Shown: positions 44,165 to 56,758, counted from the stretch's first letter. The stretch: DNA of 64,000 nucleotides from Apostichopus japonicus (GCF_037975245.1 NC_092561.1:17365001-17429000); one strand, 5' to 3'. Translations and numbers: made by a program. Notes: generated from the letters alone by a model not told the origin.

Positions 44165-45580
44165 GACCAGGAGCCCAGAGGGTTTGGTTAGCTGGGAAGG
44201 TAACCAATTGCCTTGTACATCACAATGTTCACAGTGCATTCCTGTATATGAAACCAGATGACTGGCAAACCGACTGTGGTGGGTGTGGCTGGGAGAGCAA
44301 TTTTAAAGTCACCTGATAGCTAACCTAGATCAGTTTTCAAGGTAACCACTTAGGGCCATACCTGACACATTGTACACATCAAAGTAAGTACAATGTGTCA
44401 GGTATGGCCCTAAGAGCAACAAATGGCCATTGCCAGTAATTACTGGTGGTGGGGTACCCCTGCCAGTGATCTATAATTGACCCCTCAAGGCTGACCTAGG
44501 TCAGCTCATGAGGTAACCACTTGAAACCTACTGGAAAATGTTGGTTAGGACTTCAGATACAACTGATGGGCATTTCCAGTAATTTATATGGGGGGGGGGG
44601 GGTACCCCTGCCAGTAGACCCCCAAAATGCCCATCCCCCATTGACCTAGATGAGCTCATGATGTAACCAGTTGAAAACTACTGGAAAATGGTATCACTTC
44701 ATATGTAAGGGATGGGCATTTCCAGTAATTTATATTGGGGGGTACCCCTGCCAGTAGACCCACAATATGCCCATTCCCTCATTGACCTAGGTCAGCTCAT
44801 GAGATAACCAGTTGAAAAATTACTGGATAATGATAGGTATCACTTCATATGTAAGGATGGGCATTTCCAGTAATTTATATTAGTGGGGTACTCCTGCCAG
44901 TAGACCCCCAAAATGCCCCCCCCCCCTCTCATTGATCTAGGTCAGCTCATGATTTAACCAGTTGAAAACTACTGGAAAATGATTGGCAGGACTCTATATG
45001 TAAGGGATGGGCGGACTATGGCAGTGGTGGCCCACCAATATAAAATACTGGATATGCCCATCCTTACATATGAAGTGATACCTATCATTTTCCTGTAGGT
45101 TTCAACTGGTCAAATCATGAGCTCACCTAGGTCAATGAGGGGATGGGCATATTGGGGGTCTACTGGCAGGGGTACCCCACCAATAAAAATTACTGGCAAT
45201 GCCCATCCCTTGTATCTGAAGTCCTAACCAACATTTTCCAGTAGGTTTCAAGTGGTTACCTCATGAGCTGACCTAGGTCAGCCTTGAGGGGTCAATTATA
45301 GATCACTGGCAGGGGTACCCCACCACCAATAATTACTGGCAATGGCCATTTGTTGCTCTTGGGGCCATACCTGACACATTGTTCTTACTTTGATGTGGTT
45401 ACCATGAAAGCTGATCTAGGTTAGCTATTAGGTGACTTTAAAGTTGCTCTCCCAGCCACATCCACCACAGTCGGTTTGCCAGTCGTCAGGTTTCATATAC
45501 AGGAATGCATTGTAAACATTGTGATGTACCAGGCAATTGGTTACCTTCCCAGCTAACCAAACCCTCTGGACTCCCGCTCT
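44165..45580. repeat. Giant foldback with internal tandem repeats
   Basis: Outer arms 44170-44340 and 45400-45575 are inverted copies. Inside, units of about 140-150 bases (TGACCTAGGTCAGCTCATGA, CTACTGGAAAATG, CCAGTAATTTATAT, GGTACCCCTGCCAGTAGACC) repeat about four times in one orientation, then return inverted from about 45010. Each arm encodes a matching unidentified peptide (RVWLAGKVTNCLVHH..YMKPDDWQTDCGGCGW). Confidence 0.92.
44350..44416. repeat. Small near-perfect inverted repeat
   Basis: About 26-base arms (GGGCCATACCTGACACATTG and complement) around a 13-15 base loop, near one end of the giant foldback. A single copy of the arm returns at 45360-45385. Confidence 0.9.
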
Positions 45581-48500
45581 ACAGATCAGTGAAAATTTGA
45601 CCAAACTTATGAAGCTTGCACGTAAATGATATACTAGACTGTTTATTTTTATAAAACAGGTTATGAAAAGTATCTGTAATATCATTAAACAGTTGGGTAC
45701 AATAGTTAAACTCACTCTTCCATCTTTTTTTCTCTATGGTACTTGTTCCTTTGCTTTTTGGACTCTTGGATAAACTCTTTTGTTCTGCGAAGGGTACCAA
45801 TATATCATCTTAAAACATGTCTTTAAGCCATATATAACACAGTTCTCCTCTTCTGTTGTTGCCTCCACACTGGTGTCGTACATCACAGGAAACCTCACCC
45901 TTGACTTAGATATTTGGCTTTTCAATTCCTGCTGGAAAAAAAGAAACAGCAAAGTATTCATCATTTGAAAAAAAAAATTAAATAAAGTTGTCACCACAAA
46001 GTTATGTGAGATTTGCTTCCACTATAGTCTCAAAAAACAATCCCAAAGTTTGAAGCAGACTGTATAAAGCTGAAAATTTGAACCAGAGTGTCATCACCAT
46101 TGCAACCAGAATCAAATGCCCAGAATAATAAAACATGGGCTAAATCTTTGTTTGTTTTTATGATCTTTAAAAATATAAAATTTTAGAAACAGAAATGCAC
46201 TGAGCCAACTTATTTATAGGCCTAATTGTTTTTAGTTGTTATTTTGCTTGCTCACATAACAAGCCTGTTTAGACCTAGGCTAGAGGAGAATCAGTACTTT
46301 CTTACACTAAGTTTGTCTTTCGGTCGTATTGATTTAGTCTTACTAGTAGTACTAAAGTATATAATGGACCGGCGAAGACTAGAGAATACCCAGAGTTTTA
46401 GCAACTGCGTTAAACTGTATCATCTGATCTATTATTTACGTCAATGAGTTTCATTCAATCTAGGATCAAAAAGAGAAAACTAATTAATCTTAAACTTTAA
46501 ACTTTGCTACTAAACAGATATGCTTGAATTACAAATAAATGTCAAAAAACATCATAATCTACGAATCGATGCATATACATATACATAAACAGAATAATTT
46601 GAATTCGCGCAAGTGAACCCTGCACTACATTGGACAGAAAAAAAAACGTTCAATTAGACCAAACTAAACATACTAAATTTTCCGTTACTTCTACATAAAA
46701 TATCAATACAAATACAACAACTTACTCTTTTGGCAGTATACTAAAAGCACATGTTAAAATAACTTCAGACTATCAAGCTTTCCTGAGAAAAAACGGTTAA
46801 TACTTCTTACAGTAAACAAATCGACCGTGAAGGAATGTCGCAATTGTTTCCTGGGCGTGACCGGAAATTAAATACTAAAAAATGATAAATGAAAAGGTTA
46901 TATAGAACTGAAGCGTGCATCCTGACTGCTCGCAACATATAATACCGTTGACTAGCCAACATAATTTGTTCAGCCTACTGTGACTGTACGTTTGAAGGTC
47001 TAGCCTTGCTTATTCAATACAACAAAGCCTACCCATTTAGATTCACATGGGAAATTACAGGAAATCTTTACCAAATGAGTGTAGACTTCAGATAAACTAT
47101 TGAGACTTATAGTTCCAGCATTTGATTGGGAATAAATTAGAAGATTATGTGCCACTGTTCAATCTAGCCCAATACACACATAACACATTGTTAATTGGTG
47201 TTTAGAATGCACACTTTAGTGTTGAGAATGCACTGCAGTACCCAGTAGAAGAAGCCTATAGGCTACTCACTGTCATTGCACTTGTGTATTGCGCAACGCC
47301 AGCGTGACAACGGTAGCGTTACGCTAACCATAATACAGTACTAGTGCCAGTGGCCTAACAATTAACTTTAAATTTTACCTTCAAGTTAAAGGAATAACAG
47401 GTAGGCCGATGATGGCAGTTAATACCTCCATTCTTCTAAAGACCTTCTTGGGTGATTTACGGTTGAAAGTTGCTTAGAGTGATCGTATGAAACTATGCCA
47501 AGTCCAGCAAGCTGCCGTTGCCTCTCGGTTTCCAACTTGAAGTGAATCGAATTGGGTTAAAATACATTAGTCCGTCGACACCGACTAAGCTACGATTATG
47601 GCGTAAATCGGGTGTCCGTATCGTTCTTAGTCCATGGGTTAAAATACCTTAGTCCGTCGCCACCGACTAAGCTGCGATTATATTTTCCTTAGTCAGTGTA
47701 AACTGACTAAGAAGCAGCGATGAAACGAAGATTTTTGCTAGTCCGTGTGCATTGACTAACGTTACAGACTAATTTAACGTTAGTCCGTGGCAATATTGAC
47801 TAGTTTATTTTTTCAGTGTATACATTAGTGAGATAGGAAAAATGGAAACGTCAAAAATGGAGTTGTCGGTGTAAGGGGTAAGCTGAGCGCACGCCCCCTC
47901 CGAAATTCTCGATCCGTCACTGGCTACCATGTGTATGTAATAGGGATCAGAGCTGTAATTATGACTGTTCCTCTTTCTCTTCCCGGTGTCTAGGCGTTTT
48001 CTTCTACTCCCTCCTTTTCTCCTTTTCTCTCCTTCTTCTTTTTTCTTCTTTCCTCTCCTTCCTCCTCTTTTCCCCCTCTTTTTCCCTTTTTTCTTCTCTT
48101 TTTTTTCTCTCCTCTTTTTCTTACCCGGGGGGCGCGCGCCCCCAACGCCCCCCCTGGATACGCACCTGTTAGGCCTCTCTTTACACATCATGATGAAGAA
48201 TTTTTCGGATTAAATTTTATGACCAAGCTTTCGAAAATTAAAGTTTAGTCCATAGTTGGTCATATCGTGCTTTAACTACTATTGGGAAGGTGTTAATAAT
48301 TAAGACGTTTGCAATTTCTCAAGTATTCTATCTTTTCATGGTTCTTCCATCACCCCCAATTATTATATCAGTGAAATTAATGCTATGTTTTTCAAATTTA
48401 TATGAAACAATAAACCTGATAAAGTAAAGAGAAATGTTTTATGTAATACTAGAGATAATGGGGATGTAAAGATGGTAGATATGTCGACTTTTGATGCTAG

Positions 48501-49019
48501 TCTTCAAATTAAGTGGATTAAATTATTCCTGGATGACCAACATCGTCCGTGGAAAATGTTATTTGAATATTCTTTGAGAAATTATGGTGGTCATTTCTTA
48601 TTCAGTTGTAACTTTAGAAAGGGTGATATCATAGCTGACAATATTTTTACTCGCAAGGTGTGCTATTCTTGGGCTAATTTTCATTTTAAATGCCTGATAG
48701 TAATTATGGAAACCAATTCGTTTTAAAAAATTCTTTGATTAAGATTGATCAAAGGATTATCTTTTTTCGAGAATTTATCAAACGAAAACGCATATCATGT
48801 TAAAAATTTTCTATACGATGACAATACAATTGTTAGATATGAAGATTTTTTTGAAGAATCATAATATTAGAAATTTCCATTCACACATTATAATGGGATT
48901 GTTTATTCAATCCCAAACGCCAGGAAAAATAATCCTAATAATATCGATGACTTGAATAACCAGATTGTTAACTTGTCCAAGTTTATATCTGCTGGGAAAA
49001 CTACAAATTGTATTTATAG

Positions 49020-50952
49020 CAGTGGCGGAGATTTCTTGTCAGAAGTGGGGGGGGGGGGGGGGTTGCAGGCCATTGATGAATTAAAAAGTCATAACTGCTG
49101 GCTCACTATCTAAGTGGAGCGCCACCATAAGTTGGCGCGAAGTGCACAAAAAAATTTTGGCAAATATTGCCTCCCAGACACTGCCCAGGCCTTGAAAAGC
49201 TGCATTTAACCAGGGGCGTATGCAGGATTTTCTAACCCGGGGCGCGTATTACTATCTAAGCGGAGCGCCATCATTGGTTGGCGCGCAGCGTAAAAGCAAA
49301 TTTCTGGTTTGGTACCCCCAGATCATCGGAAATGGCACTTCTCGGGCTTGAAACTGACCAACCATATGTACACTTTTGCCTGAGAACCAAGTTTTTTCCA
49401 AATACTTTTCTTCTCATCTATAACCTTGTTGAAGATTGTCACCAGTCACACATCATGTTCGACTTCATCACATATCCTGTGGATCATTGCTTTTGTAGGT
49501 GATTCTTCATCGCGGCCCACAATATCCGTCAGCCGCACTGTTCAGAATTTGAAAATTCACAATTCTCGTGAATAAATTCACTTCAAAACATACCCATAAT
49601 GTTGCACAAAATATCATCTATGGACAACCGATACAGAAAAACCTCCTTCAAACCCTAACAGAGGGGTCAAAATTGCACGAGTATGATTAAGTATGATGAA
49701 GAATGTTGGTTAGGGAATTTTCGAAAATTCAGACGGCTACTAAAAAATTTTCGTTGAAGGAAATAAAAATATACCAGATATTTCCGAATCCGAACACTAC
49801 ACACATCGTCAGTTTTGAGCATGGTCGCAGATCAGTCTTGAATAATGGTGGGGACGCGTGTCTATGACACTATCTAAGCGGAGCGCGACCATGGGTTCGC
49901 GCGTAGCGTACGATTTTTTGGGGTAAATATACCTCCCAGATCGCCGGAAAGAACACTTCCCAGACCTAATGATGCTCCTAAACCTCCTTAAGTTTTAGAT
50001 CTCATGGCTTAGCAATTTAGTTTGGAGAAATACATGGGCGTCTGCAGAAAGAAAATCAGGGGACAAATAATCCAAGTAGACTTTTGTATATACGATGGGT
50101 CTGGGGTCCTCTCCCAGAAAACAAATATAGACTGCTGCAAATGCGATTTCCGTCCTATATTTAACAACTGTGGATAAAATACAATAAAATGAGAACTGCT
50201 GCAGGTCATTTGCACAATGCTGGATCAAACTGCGCCAAAGTTCAATACAGGGGAACTTGAGATGCAGCTATAAGTCAAGACAAATTGGTGGGGACACGGT
50301 ATATCATGTCCCCACTACTGAAAAAGTTGGTGGGAACGCGTCCCGTTGGCCTCACTAGGATCTGCGCCCATGGTTTGGAGGCTGTTTATCGTGGAACGCC
50401 ATTTTCATGCTCACTGATATGATGTGATATCTGCTGTTTGCTTTACAAATTCGAATAATTTTGTCACTGTTCCTCTTTCTCTTCCCGTTTTCTTGCCGTA
50501 TTTTCTACTCCCTCCTTTTCTCCTTTTCTATCTTTCTTCTTTTTCTTTTCCTTCCTTCACCTCGTTGAAGTTGGCAAGTGTATACAGTTCAAAAACTATT
50601 CAACAGCAACAAAACGTTATTTTGTGTATGTCTGTTGTGGGGTGAAGTTAGCGCTATGAGCTACAAGTTCCAATGCGCAAGGTGGGGAAAGGGGCTAGAA
50701 ATAATGTGTGGGTCAATTCTAACTCGGTTTTCGGTCGTTAATTGTTGATGTAGCCTACCAGGTAAAAGGTTGAAATGACTTTAACAATTTCAAATTTAAT
50801 AATTTGGTTTATTATGCCATTTGGAGCACATAACATAGGCTATAACAGAACATTACTGGCAAAAACTAGGGGGGTTGATTGTGTGGGCCAACCCCCCTCC
50901 ACAAAAAGTGGGGGAGTTAAAACCCCCAACCCCCCCTGTTTCTCCGCCACTG
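49020..50952. mobile_element. hAT-type element, 8-bp TSD, with nested insertions
   Basis: Ends CAGTGGCGGAGATTTC and TTTCTCCGCCACTG, flanked by ATTTATAG at 49012-49019 and 50953-50960. It contains a truncated family C copy (about 49211-50565), which in turn holds family D (49820-50372). Shared modules lie at 49105-49190, 49253-49355 and 49868-49975. No transposase seen. Confidence 0.9.
49820..50372. mobile_element. Family D MITE
   Basis: Starts CATGGTCGCAGATC and ends GATCTGCGCCCATG, flanked by GTTTTGAG and GTTTGGAG (7 of 8). The equivalent place in family C copy 1 (about 31909-31918) is uninterrupted, confirming the ends. Confidence 0.85.
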
Positions 50953-51669
50953 ATTTATAGGGCTATAATGAATAAACAGATACAGCTCCCCAGGTCAATA
51001 CTTAAATGGCAGCGAGCTTTAAATGCACATACATAATGTTGGAAAAGAATGTTTAATCTGCCGTATGTGGCAGTTAGAAACTGAAAGGTTAATTTTTTTC
51101 AATTTCGCATATTACATAGGATTCTAGGAATTAATTCTTATCTTTATAAACTTAAACTTAAAGAGTCACCATATTGTGAGTTTTGTGGCTGTAACGAGGA
51201 AACATATGACCATTTATTTTTACGTTGTCCTTTTGTTAATAATTTTTTGAGAGAATCGTCTGAAACATGTTTAAAATATAATCTTTTAATGTACCTATTA
51301 AAAATTTATTTTGGGTTAATCGACGACTTAAGACATCCAATCAATTTTGTTTATACTGCATGCAAAATATTATATATTTAATTGTAAATTAGACAGTTCT
51401 TAACCAAACTATTCTAATTTTGCTATAAGTTTAAGTTCTTATTAAAAGTAGAAGAGGATATCTTACAGAGAATAACATTGAAGTAAGGATGATTTCTTTT
51501 AATAATACTTTTGGGAACTATTTCATGCAAGGTTAACGTTGTTCGTATTCGTTATCACTATACGTATATTCTTTTGTAAAGACTAACCATGATTGTTGTT
51601 GTTTAATTCACTTTTGTACCACCTAATCACAACTTTTGAATACATGAGATGGAAAAAAAATCGAGGTGC

Positions 51670-52480
51670 CGAAAATGAACCCATGAGATAACATAAGTAT
51701 ATGTCCCGAAGGATTAAAGCTACTTCAGTTTATTCCGGAGGATAATGTCGTGGTAGTTTGCAGTACAGGCCCAGCGCGTACCGGAAAGTTGTGCTTTTTT
51801 GTAACAAATCGAAAAAGGGGCTTCCTTTAATGTTAATCTGGATTTCCATAGCACCAACTATGTTAACAGTGAACGGAAAAGTCGCGCGACTTGAACTTTT
51901 GGATGCCGAGATTTTAGGGTCTACCTCTACCGTTGATCAATATGGAAGCACAGAAAAGTGGGACATGAAAGTGTTAACACTGTTTACACAGTGTTTGTTC
52001 AGCTTATATAGGATATCCAACAGCAGAAATTTTCCTACCGTCGATGATTTGGACAAACTTGGTGTCATTGCGCAATATAGATCATGTGCGGCGATCATGG
52101 GGGACGGGGGGGACATGTCCCCCGAATAATTTAGGTGGGGGATATAGTATCTAATATCCCCCACTTTTTGGTGGCATAGTTTTTTTTGTGGCTTTAAATA
52201 GAAATAGTGCGTGAGATTATTTATCCAAATCATATTTGGCGGTCGCTAAAACTTCATCCAACACATGCGCTGTATGTGGTCTTGGTCGTTTCTGTGACCT
52301 GTTATCGTATAGCAAGTTGTCACTCTTGATCATAATGTCTGTACATCTCTTGTGTATGAGTGTAAGTGCGTACAATCATATATATGATCCACATCGATAT
52401 GGGTTTACCAGGTTTCCATTTGGCCTGTTTCCTACAAGATTTCTAACCTAAGGCGCGTAGCTTCTGCCACCAAGCCACCC
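51670..52480. other. Unassigned repeat-like region
   Basis: A 123-codon frame at 51758-52129 has no recognisable domain and runs into GGGGGACATGTCCCCC, a transposon-like G/C palindrome. Probably non-coding repeat sequence. Confidence 0.45.
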
Positions 52481-52489
52481 TTGAGATTA

Positions 52490-53253
52490 TTTTGTTATGA
52501 TACGCTAGTAATTTCAAAATAGAAAATGCTTAGATGCAACTAACAAGGCCCGGGAAGTACCATTTCCAGCGATCTGGGAGGCATTTTCGCCAAAATTTTC
52601 TTTTACGCTTCGCGCCAACATATGTCAAATTCTCTTTTTCGGAAATATCTGGTATTTTTTTTCATTTCCTTCAACCAAGTTTTATAGTAGCCGTTATAAC
52701 AGGTTTTAATATTTGCACACCAATAAATTAACTGTGTCTGAATTTTTGAAAATTTCCTTACCAACATTCTTCATCATACTTCCCTCTACTCGTGTAATTT
52801 AATAGGGGTTGAAGGAGGTTTTTCTATATTGGTTGTCCATAGATGACATTTTTTGCAACATTATGGGTATGTTTTGAAGTGAGTTTATTCACGGGAAATG
52901 TGAAAAATTCTGAACAAATAATGGGCTGAAAACCGTATTGTGGGCCGCGACGTAGAATCACCTACAAAAGCAATGATCCACAGGAAATGCGATGAGGTCG
53001 AACATGATTTGTGACTGAAGTAAATCTTCAAAAAGTGTGTGGATGGAAAAAAAAACTATTGGGAAATACTTGGTTCTCGGGAAAAAGTGTACATCTGGTT
53101 GGTCATTTTCAAGCCTGAGAAGTGCCATTTCCGGTGATCTGGGGGTATAAAAACCAGAAATTTTCTTGTACGCTGCGCGCCAACCGATGGTGGCGCTCCG
53201 CTTAGATAGTAATTCGCCCCCCTCCCCCGGGTTAGAAAATCCTGGATACCCCC
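52490..53253 (-). mobile_element. Truncated family C copy, reverse orientation
   Basis: Family C interior and left end on the - strand, ending with GTTAGAAAATCCTGGATACC near 53253. A family F-like piece with a cut-off shared module (52543-52625) abuts it on the left. A full module is at 53118-53210. Confidence 0.75.
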
Positions 53254-53512
53254 CAGGGATATATCAATAACACCAACAACAGAGTTACGTCACAGATCAT
53301 CAATGACTGTCACAACTCGATAACATCTGATGGATTAGTAGGTAATAGGAATATGGATATTTTGTTGAATCAAATTAAGCAATCTGTGGAATTAATATTG
53401 CAGTCATGATATATCTTCTTAGCCAAAGGGAAAATGCTTGCAAAGAAGAATGTCAAAGGAGTTGGCAATTCCATCAACATCTGTCGTGCTGGTAGAGACA
53501 GAGTTGATATTG

Positions 53513-53874
53513 CAGTGGCGTAGGAGGATGCTTTTGAATGGGGGAGGTGAAGACTGATGGCCGGCATGGGGGAGGGGTCTAAGGGGGGTGTCCCCCTCCC
53601 CCTTTGGATTTTTTTTGCATTTCCAGGTGGCCTTAGACGCAATTTGGTGCAATATAGCACACTTCAACCCAGCCACTCCATTTTGTATATAATTTTGCAT
53701 TTTCACCTGGCCTTAGATGCAATTTGGTGCTCCAAATGAGATTTTTTTCTCATTTGGAAATGCAAAAGGGGTTTTGTGACTTGCGAAGCGGGGGGCGGAA
53801 TGATACTTCCGCCCCTCCACATTTTTCACGGGGGGGCTGGCGCATCCCCCATCCCCCTGGTTCCTACGCCCTTG
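53513..53874. mobile_element. hAT MITE, family B copy 3
   Basis: Starts CAGTGGCGTAGGAGG and ends TTCCTACGCCCTTG, flanked by TGATATTG and TGATATGG (7 of 8). Confidence 0.9.
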
Positions 53875-55641
53875 TGATATGGAGTTTCTAAGTTAACATA
53901 GGGATCTAGTCTTGCCGTTCCTTTTGAATTGTATAAGAGGCTTGTAAGACGAGATCCTACTGTCTCCTCGTGTACTGTCAACATGTGTACACATCTGTTG
54001 GTAGAGCCCCACCGAATGAAGCTATCGTGAACGGTTGGTCTTCTTGATTGTAAGGAAAGGGGTCTATGGCTTGTCGTAGTATGTGTTAAGAGTTGACTTG
54101 TGGGGTGTTGCGCAGTTGAAGTAGTTGTAGTGGGTGTTATTTATGTAAATGGTGCATTTTATTCAACATAGATGTACCACACTGGTTATATATTTTAGGC
54201 TCTTTTAATAGTGTTGTGTGTAATTAAAGGGAAATTGATGACTCTATTTCGGTTTGTGTTAGACCGCTTCACTAGCTGAGGCTGAGCACATATGTTACTC
54301 AAGCCTTGTTAGGCAAACGTGATATTGTTATCAGTGTATGCAGCTAGAGTAAATATATATATATAGTGGGTTGCAATTCACATGGGGTATCTGACTGTTG
54401 CCTGGTTTAGAGGAGCTGTTAGATATTCCCTGGGTTACTGTTTGATTTTGATTTTACGTTTTCTTCGCAATTTCGTTGGTCGTTCCTATTGCCTTGAGGT
54501 ACACTTACATGGGAGGCCCATCCTAAAGTCTATACGTTTTAATTTAGTTAACTCACTAACTGTTTCTTACTTGAATCTGAGCCTTTGGCTCCTACTTGTG
54601 GCATTTGTGGAAAGCGAGCACAGCTTACTACATCAATAACCAGAACTGATAGCTTTACATGCCGTAAGATATATTCTTTGAATTTGAAGTTTTAGTTTGT
54701 GAGAGCCTATTTGGAAAACTCAAATAAATCGGATCCAGCCATGGTATGGCTCACAACATGAATATGTTTCTATATAATTCTTTATGTGTTTCTTTGTTTA
54801 CAACATACACCCCCTCTCTTTCTCTCCATCTCTCTCTCTCTCTCTACCTTTTATTCTCTGTATATATCTCCACATCTCCCTTGAATTAGACGTAATAGCT
54901 CATGTTTGGTAGATCCTTATAACTACTTAATTCGGGGTGATCGACTGTGAAATTTACAGGCTACTTAGCTTGACTTTTATTCAAACCTCAGGACAAGATT
55001 CGTTAACCATACCCTCTAACCGAAACTAACGGGAGTTACATCTCCCTCAATTTGACACTCTGGATTATCAATTTCTTATCTGCTCTGGTATTATCAGCGG
55101 GCATGTGTGGTCTTTTTTATGGTATCCGTTACATTAATTAATAAGAGCAATAAAGAACAAAATTAGAAGAAAAAATAAATTTCTTGGGTTTTTAATGAAC
55201 ATAATTTGAGAAAAACGTCTTTCGGGGGTCTAGCATATAGTAGATATAGACAAGTGACCATCGTATTTATAGAGCAAACGAGTAAAATAGAAACACTTTA
55301 GGAAGAAATAAAATTGCAAAGCAAAAGTAGTTAAGGGATTAACGTCCATTAGGACTACTATGAAACGTTGTTATGTCCTGCCTTTTGATTGGTTGAAAAT
55401 ACCCCATTACAGTATTTCTGTCAGTTAGAACATTGTTCCAAAGAGTCAATCACAAGTGCAGTCAACATATTTCTATGTAAACAGAGCCTACATGGTTGCC
55501 GAACAAATGTGGCGAAATCTCATTGGCCTGAACGAATTTATGCAAGTCATTGAGAAACAATTTGTTAAATTTCTCGTTATATTTGAGCTTTAGAACATTC
55601 GAGTAAACTTCTTCCGGAGATGCTTAAAAGAACTTCATGGT

Positions 55642-56048
55642 CAGTGGCGGAGCGTCCATACAGTAAGAGGGGCGGATGCCCCCCCCCCCCTTCCCTGACG
55701 GACTCAAATGGACTGCTGGCGCCCTTTTCAGCATTTTACCACTTTTTACTAATTCGCGATTATTGACTTTTCTATTGCGCTCTCAAATACCTATTGACAT
55801 TTGTCACATTTTGTTGGTGTAATTTTCTGGGAAAATGGCGATGACAAATATTTATTCTTCGTTGATCTGCAAATTAGCAAGGCCCGGAAAGGGTCATTTC
55901 CGGCGATCTAGGGAGTATCTTTACTTCTTTACTTTTCTGTACGCTCCGCGCCAACCTGTAGTGGCGCTACGCTTAGATAGTGTCGAAAGCGCCCCTACAG
56001 ACCATTCTCGCCCCCCCCCCCCGACCAATACCCCTAGATCCGCCACTG
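55642..56048. mobile_element. hAT MITE, family A copy 3
   Basis: Starts CAGTGGCGGAGCG and ends GATCCGCCACTG, flanked by TTCATGGT and ATCATGGT. Shared module at about 55880-55982. Confidence 0.9.
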
Positions 56049-56758
56049 ATCATGGTGGCAATAGGGACTTAAAGAAACTTACAGAATATATCGAATATAT
56101 ACTATTCAATACCATAGCGCCATAGCCCCTCACGGAACTACAAAGCATCTTAAATAGTAATAATGCTGTAATAATTAGTTTAAATGTGATCACGTGTGAA
56201 ACATGGCTTTGGTTGATGTGGCGATGGGCATTGTATGTGTTAAATACACATGTATAGTTGTGATTGAATTTGATGTATTTCTTAAATTTCGCTTGAAATA
56301 AAGTATGGCCTATTTTATAGCATGCATCTATTTGTAAAATTTAGGTTGGTTAACCAATATTTCTACAAGTACCTTAGTGGAATGTATTACCATTACTGTT
56401 TACTTTGCTATATATGACAGTACGAATGCACACCTTTTGATTAGTTTCACTTCATTGATGATATTATCTCCGAATGAGGAAAGACGATTCTAATAATTCA
56501 ACCAAATTCAATGATATGTCTCATTTTAAGATCCTACAGTTAAATTTTACTTTTATTTGAGATGTTTTCTCTTGTCAAGGTTTTCCCAACTTAACGACAT
56601 ACATCCAACATTGTATATGAAATGTTCAAGAATTAATGGAATTTCTTGCTATAGCCGCAGTGTGTTGTAACTGGTATTGTTCCATCATTGCCGAGCACAA
56701 CGGTTCATATCGTCACTGTGTAAATGAATGTTGCTATTTATATATCAGAGAGAAAACA

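Larger units (their letters stand above)
43677..45996 (-). other. Possible spliced gene inside the CACTG element
   Basis: On the - strand an acceptor (tttttttccag) near 45935 opens QELKSQISKSRVRFP, MYDTSVEATTEEENC and GLKTCFKMIYWYP, running to about 45735. A second acceptor (ttctgttcacag) near 43912 opens VNNGADFGFLKTSGRPFVVK, closing with TGA, and an AATAAA lies about 150 bases on. The pieces look protein-like but I cannot name the family or prove the two are joined. Confidence 0.3.
43149..47818. mobile_element. CACTG-ended DNA transposon with GACTA subterminal repeats
   Basis: Ends CACTGAAAA and TTTTTTCAGTG, inserted in a TA-rich stretch of family C, so the duplication could be TA to TATA. 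Both ends carry dense TTAGTCGGT/ACCGACTAA words: about 20 in 43166-43525 and about a dozen in 47560-47810. CACTR termini and subterminal repeats are features of the CACTA/EnSpm and Chapaev groups. No transposase was recognised, so it is probably non-autonomous. The interior has a 1.4-kb foldback and a possible - strand spliced gene. Confidence 0.8.
41833..48168. mobile_element. Family C DNA transposon copy 2, with insertions
   Basis: Starts CAGGCGCGTATCCAGG and ends CCTGGATACGCACCTG, flanked by TTAGG at 41828-41832 and 48169-48173. Colinear with copy 1 outside its insertions. It holds a family D fragment (about 42363-42660) and the CACTG element (43149-47818). The pyrimidine tract near the right end (47970-48125) is conserved. 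Confidence 0.85.
48215..51661 (+). mobile_element. LINE relic, L1/Tx1-like 3' region
   Basis: Broken reverse-transcriptase C-terminal region: GDVKMVDMSTFDASLQIKWI, LRNYGGHFLF, then after an inserted element WKRMFNLPY, FRILHRILGINSYLYKLK and PYCEFCGCNEETYDHLFLRC, the zinc-knuckle-like tail of many LINEs. An A-run at about 51651-51659 may be the tail. Split at 49020-50952 by a hAT element; the LINE frame resumes across the ATTTATAG duplication. Confidence 0.75.

Noticed and set aside
41833-48168. CRISPR-like or satellite array in the TTAGTCGGT regions
   Set aside because: Words are irregularly spaced, in both orientations and confined to the element's ends, fitting subterminal repeats.
51758-52129. 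123-codon frame
   Set aside because: No domain and it runs into a G/C palindrome typical of transposon ends; likely chance.
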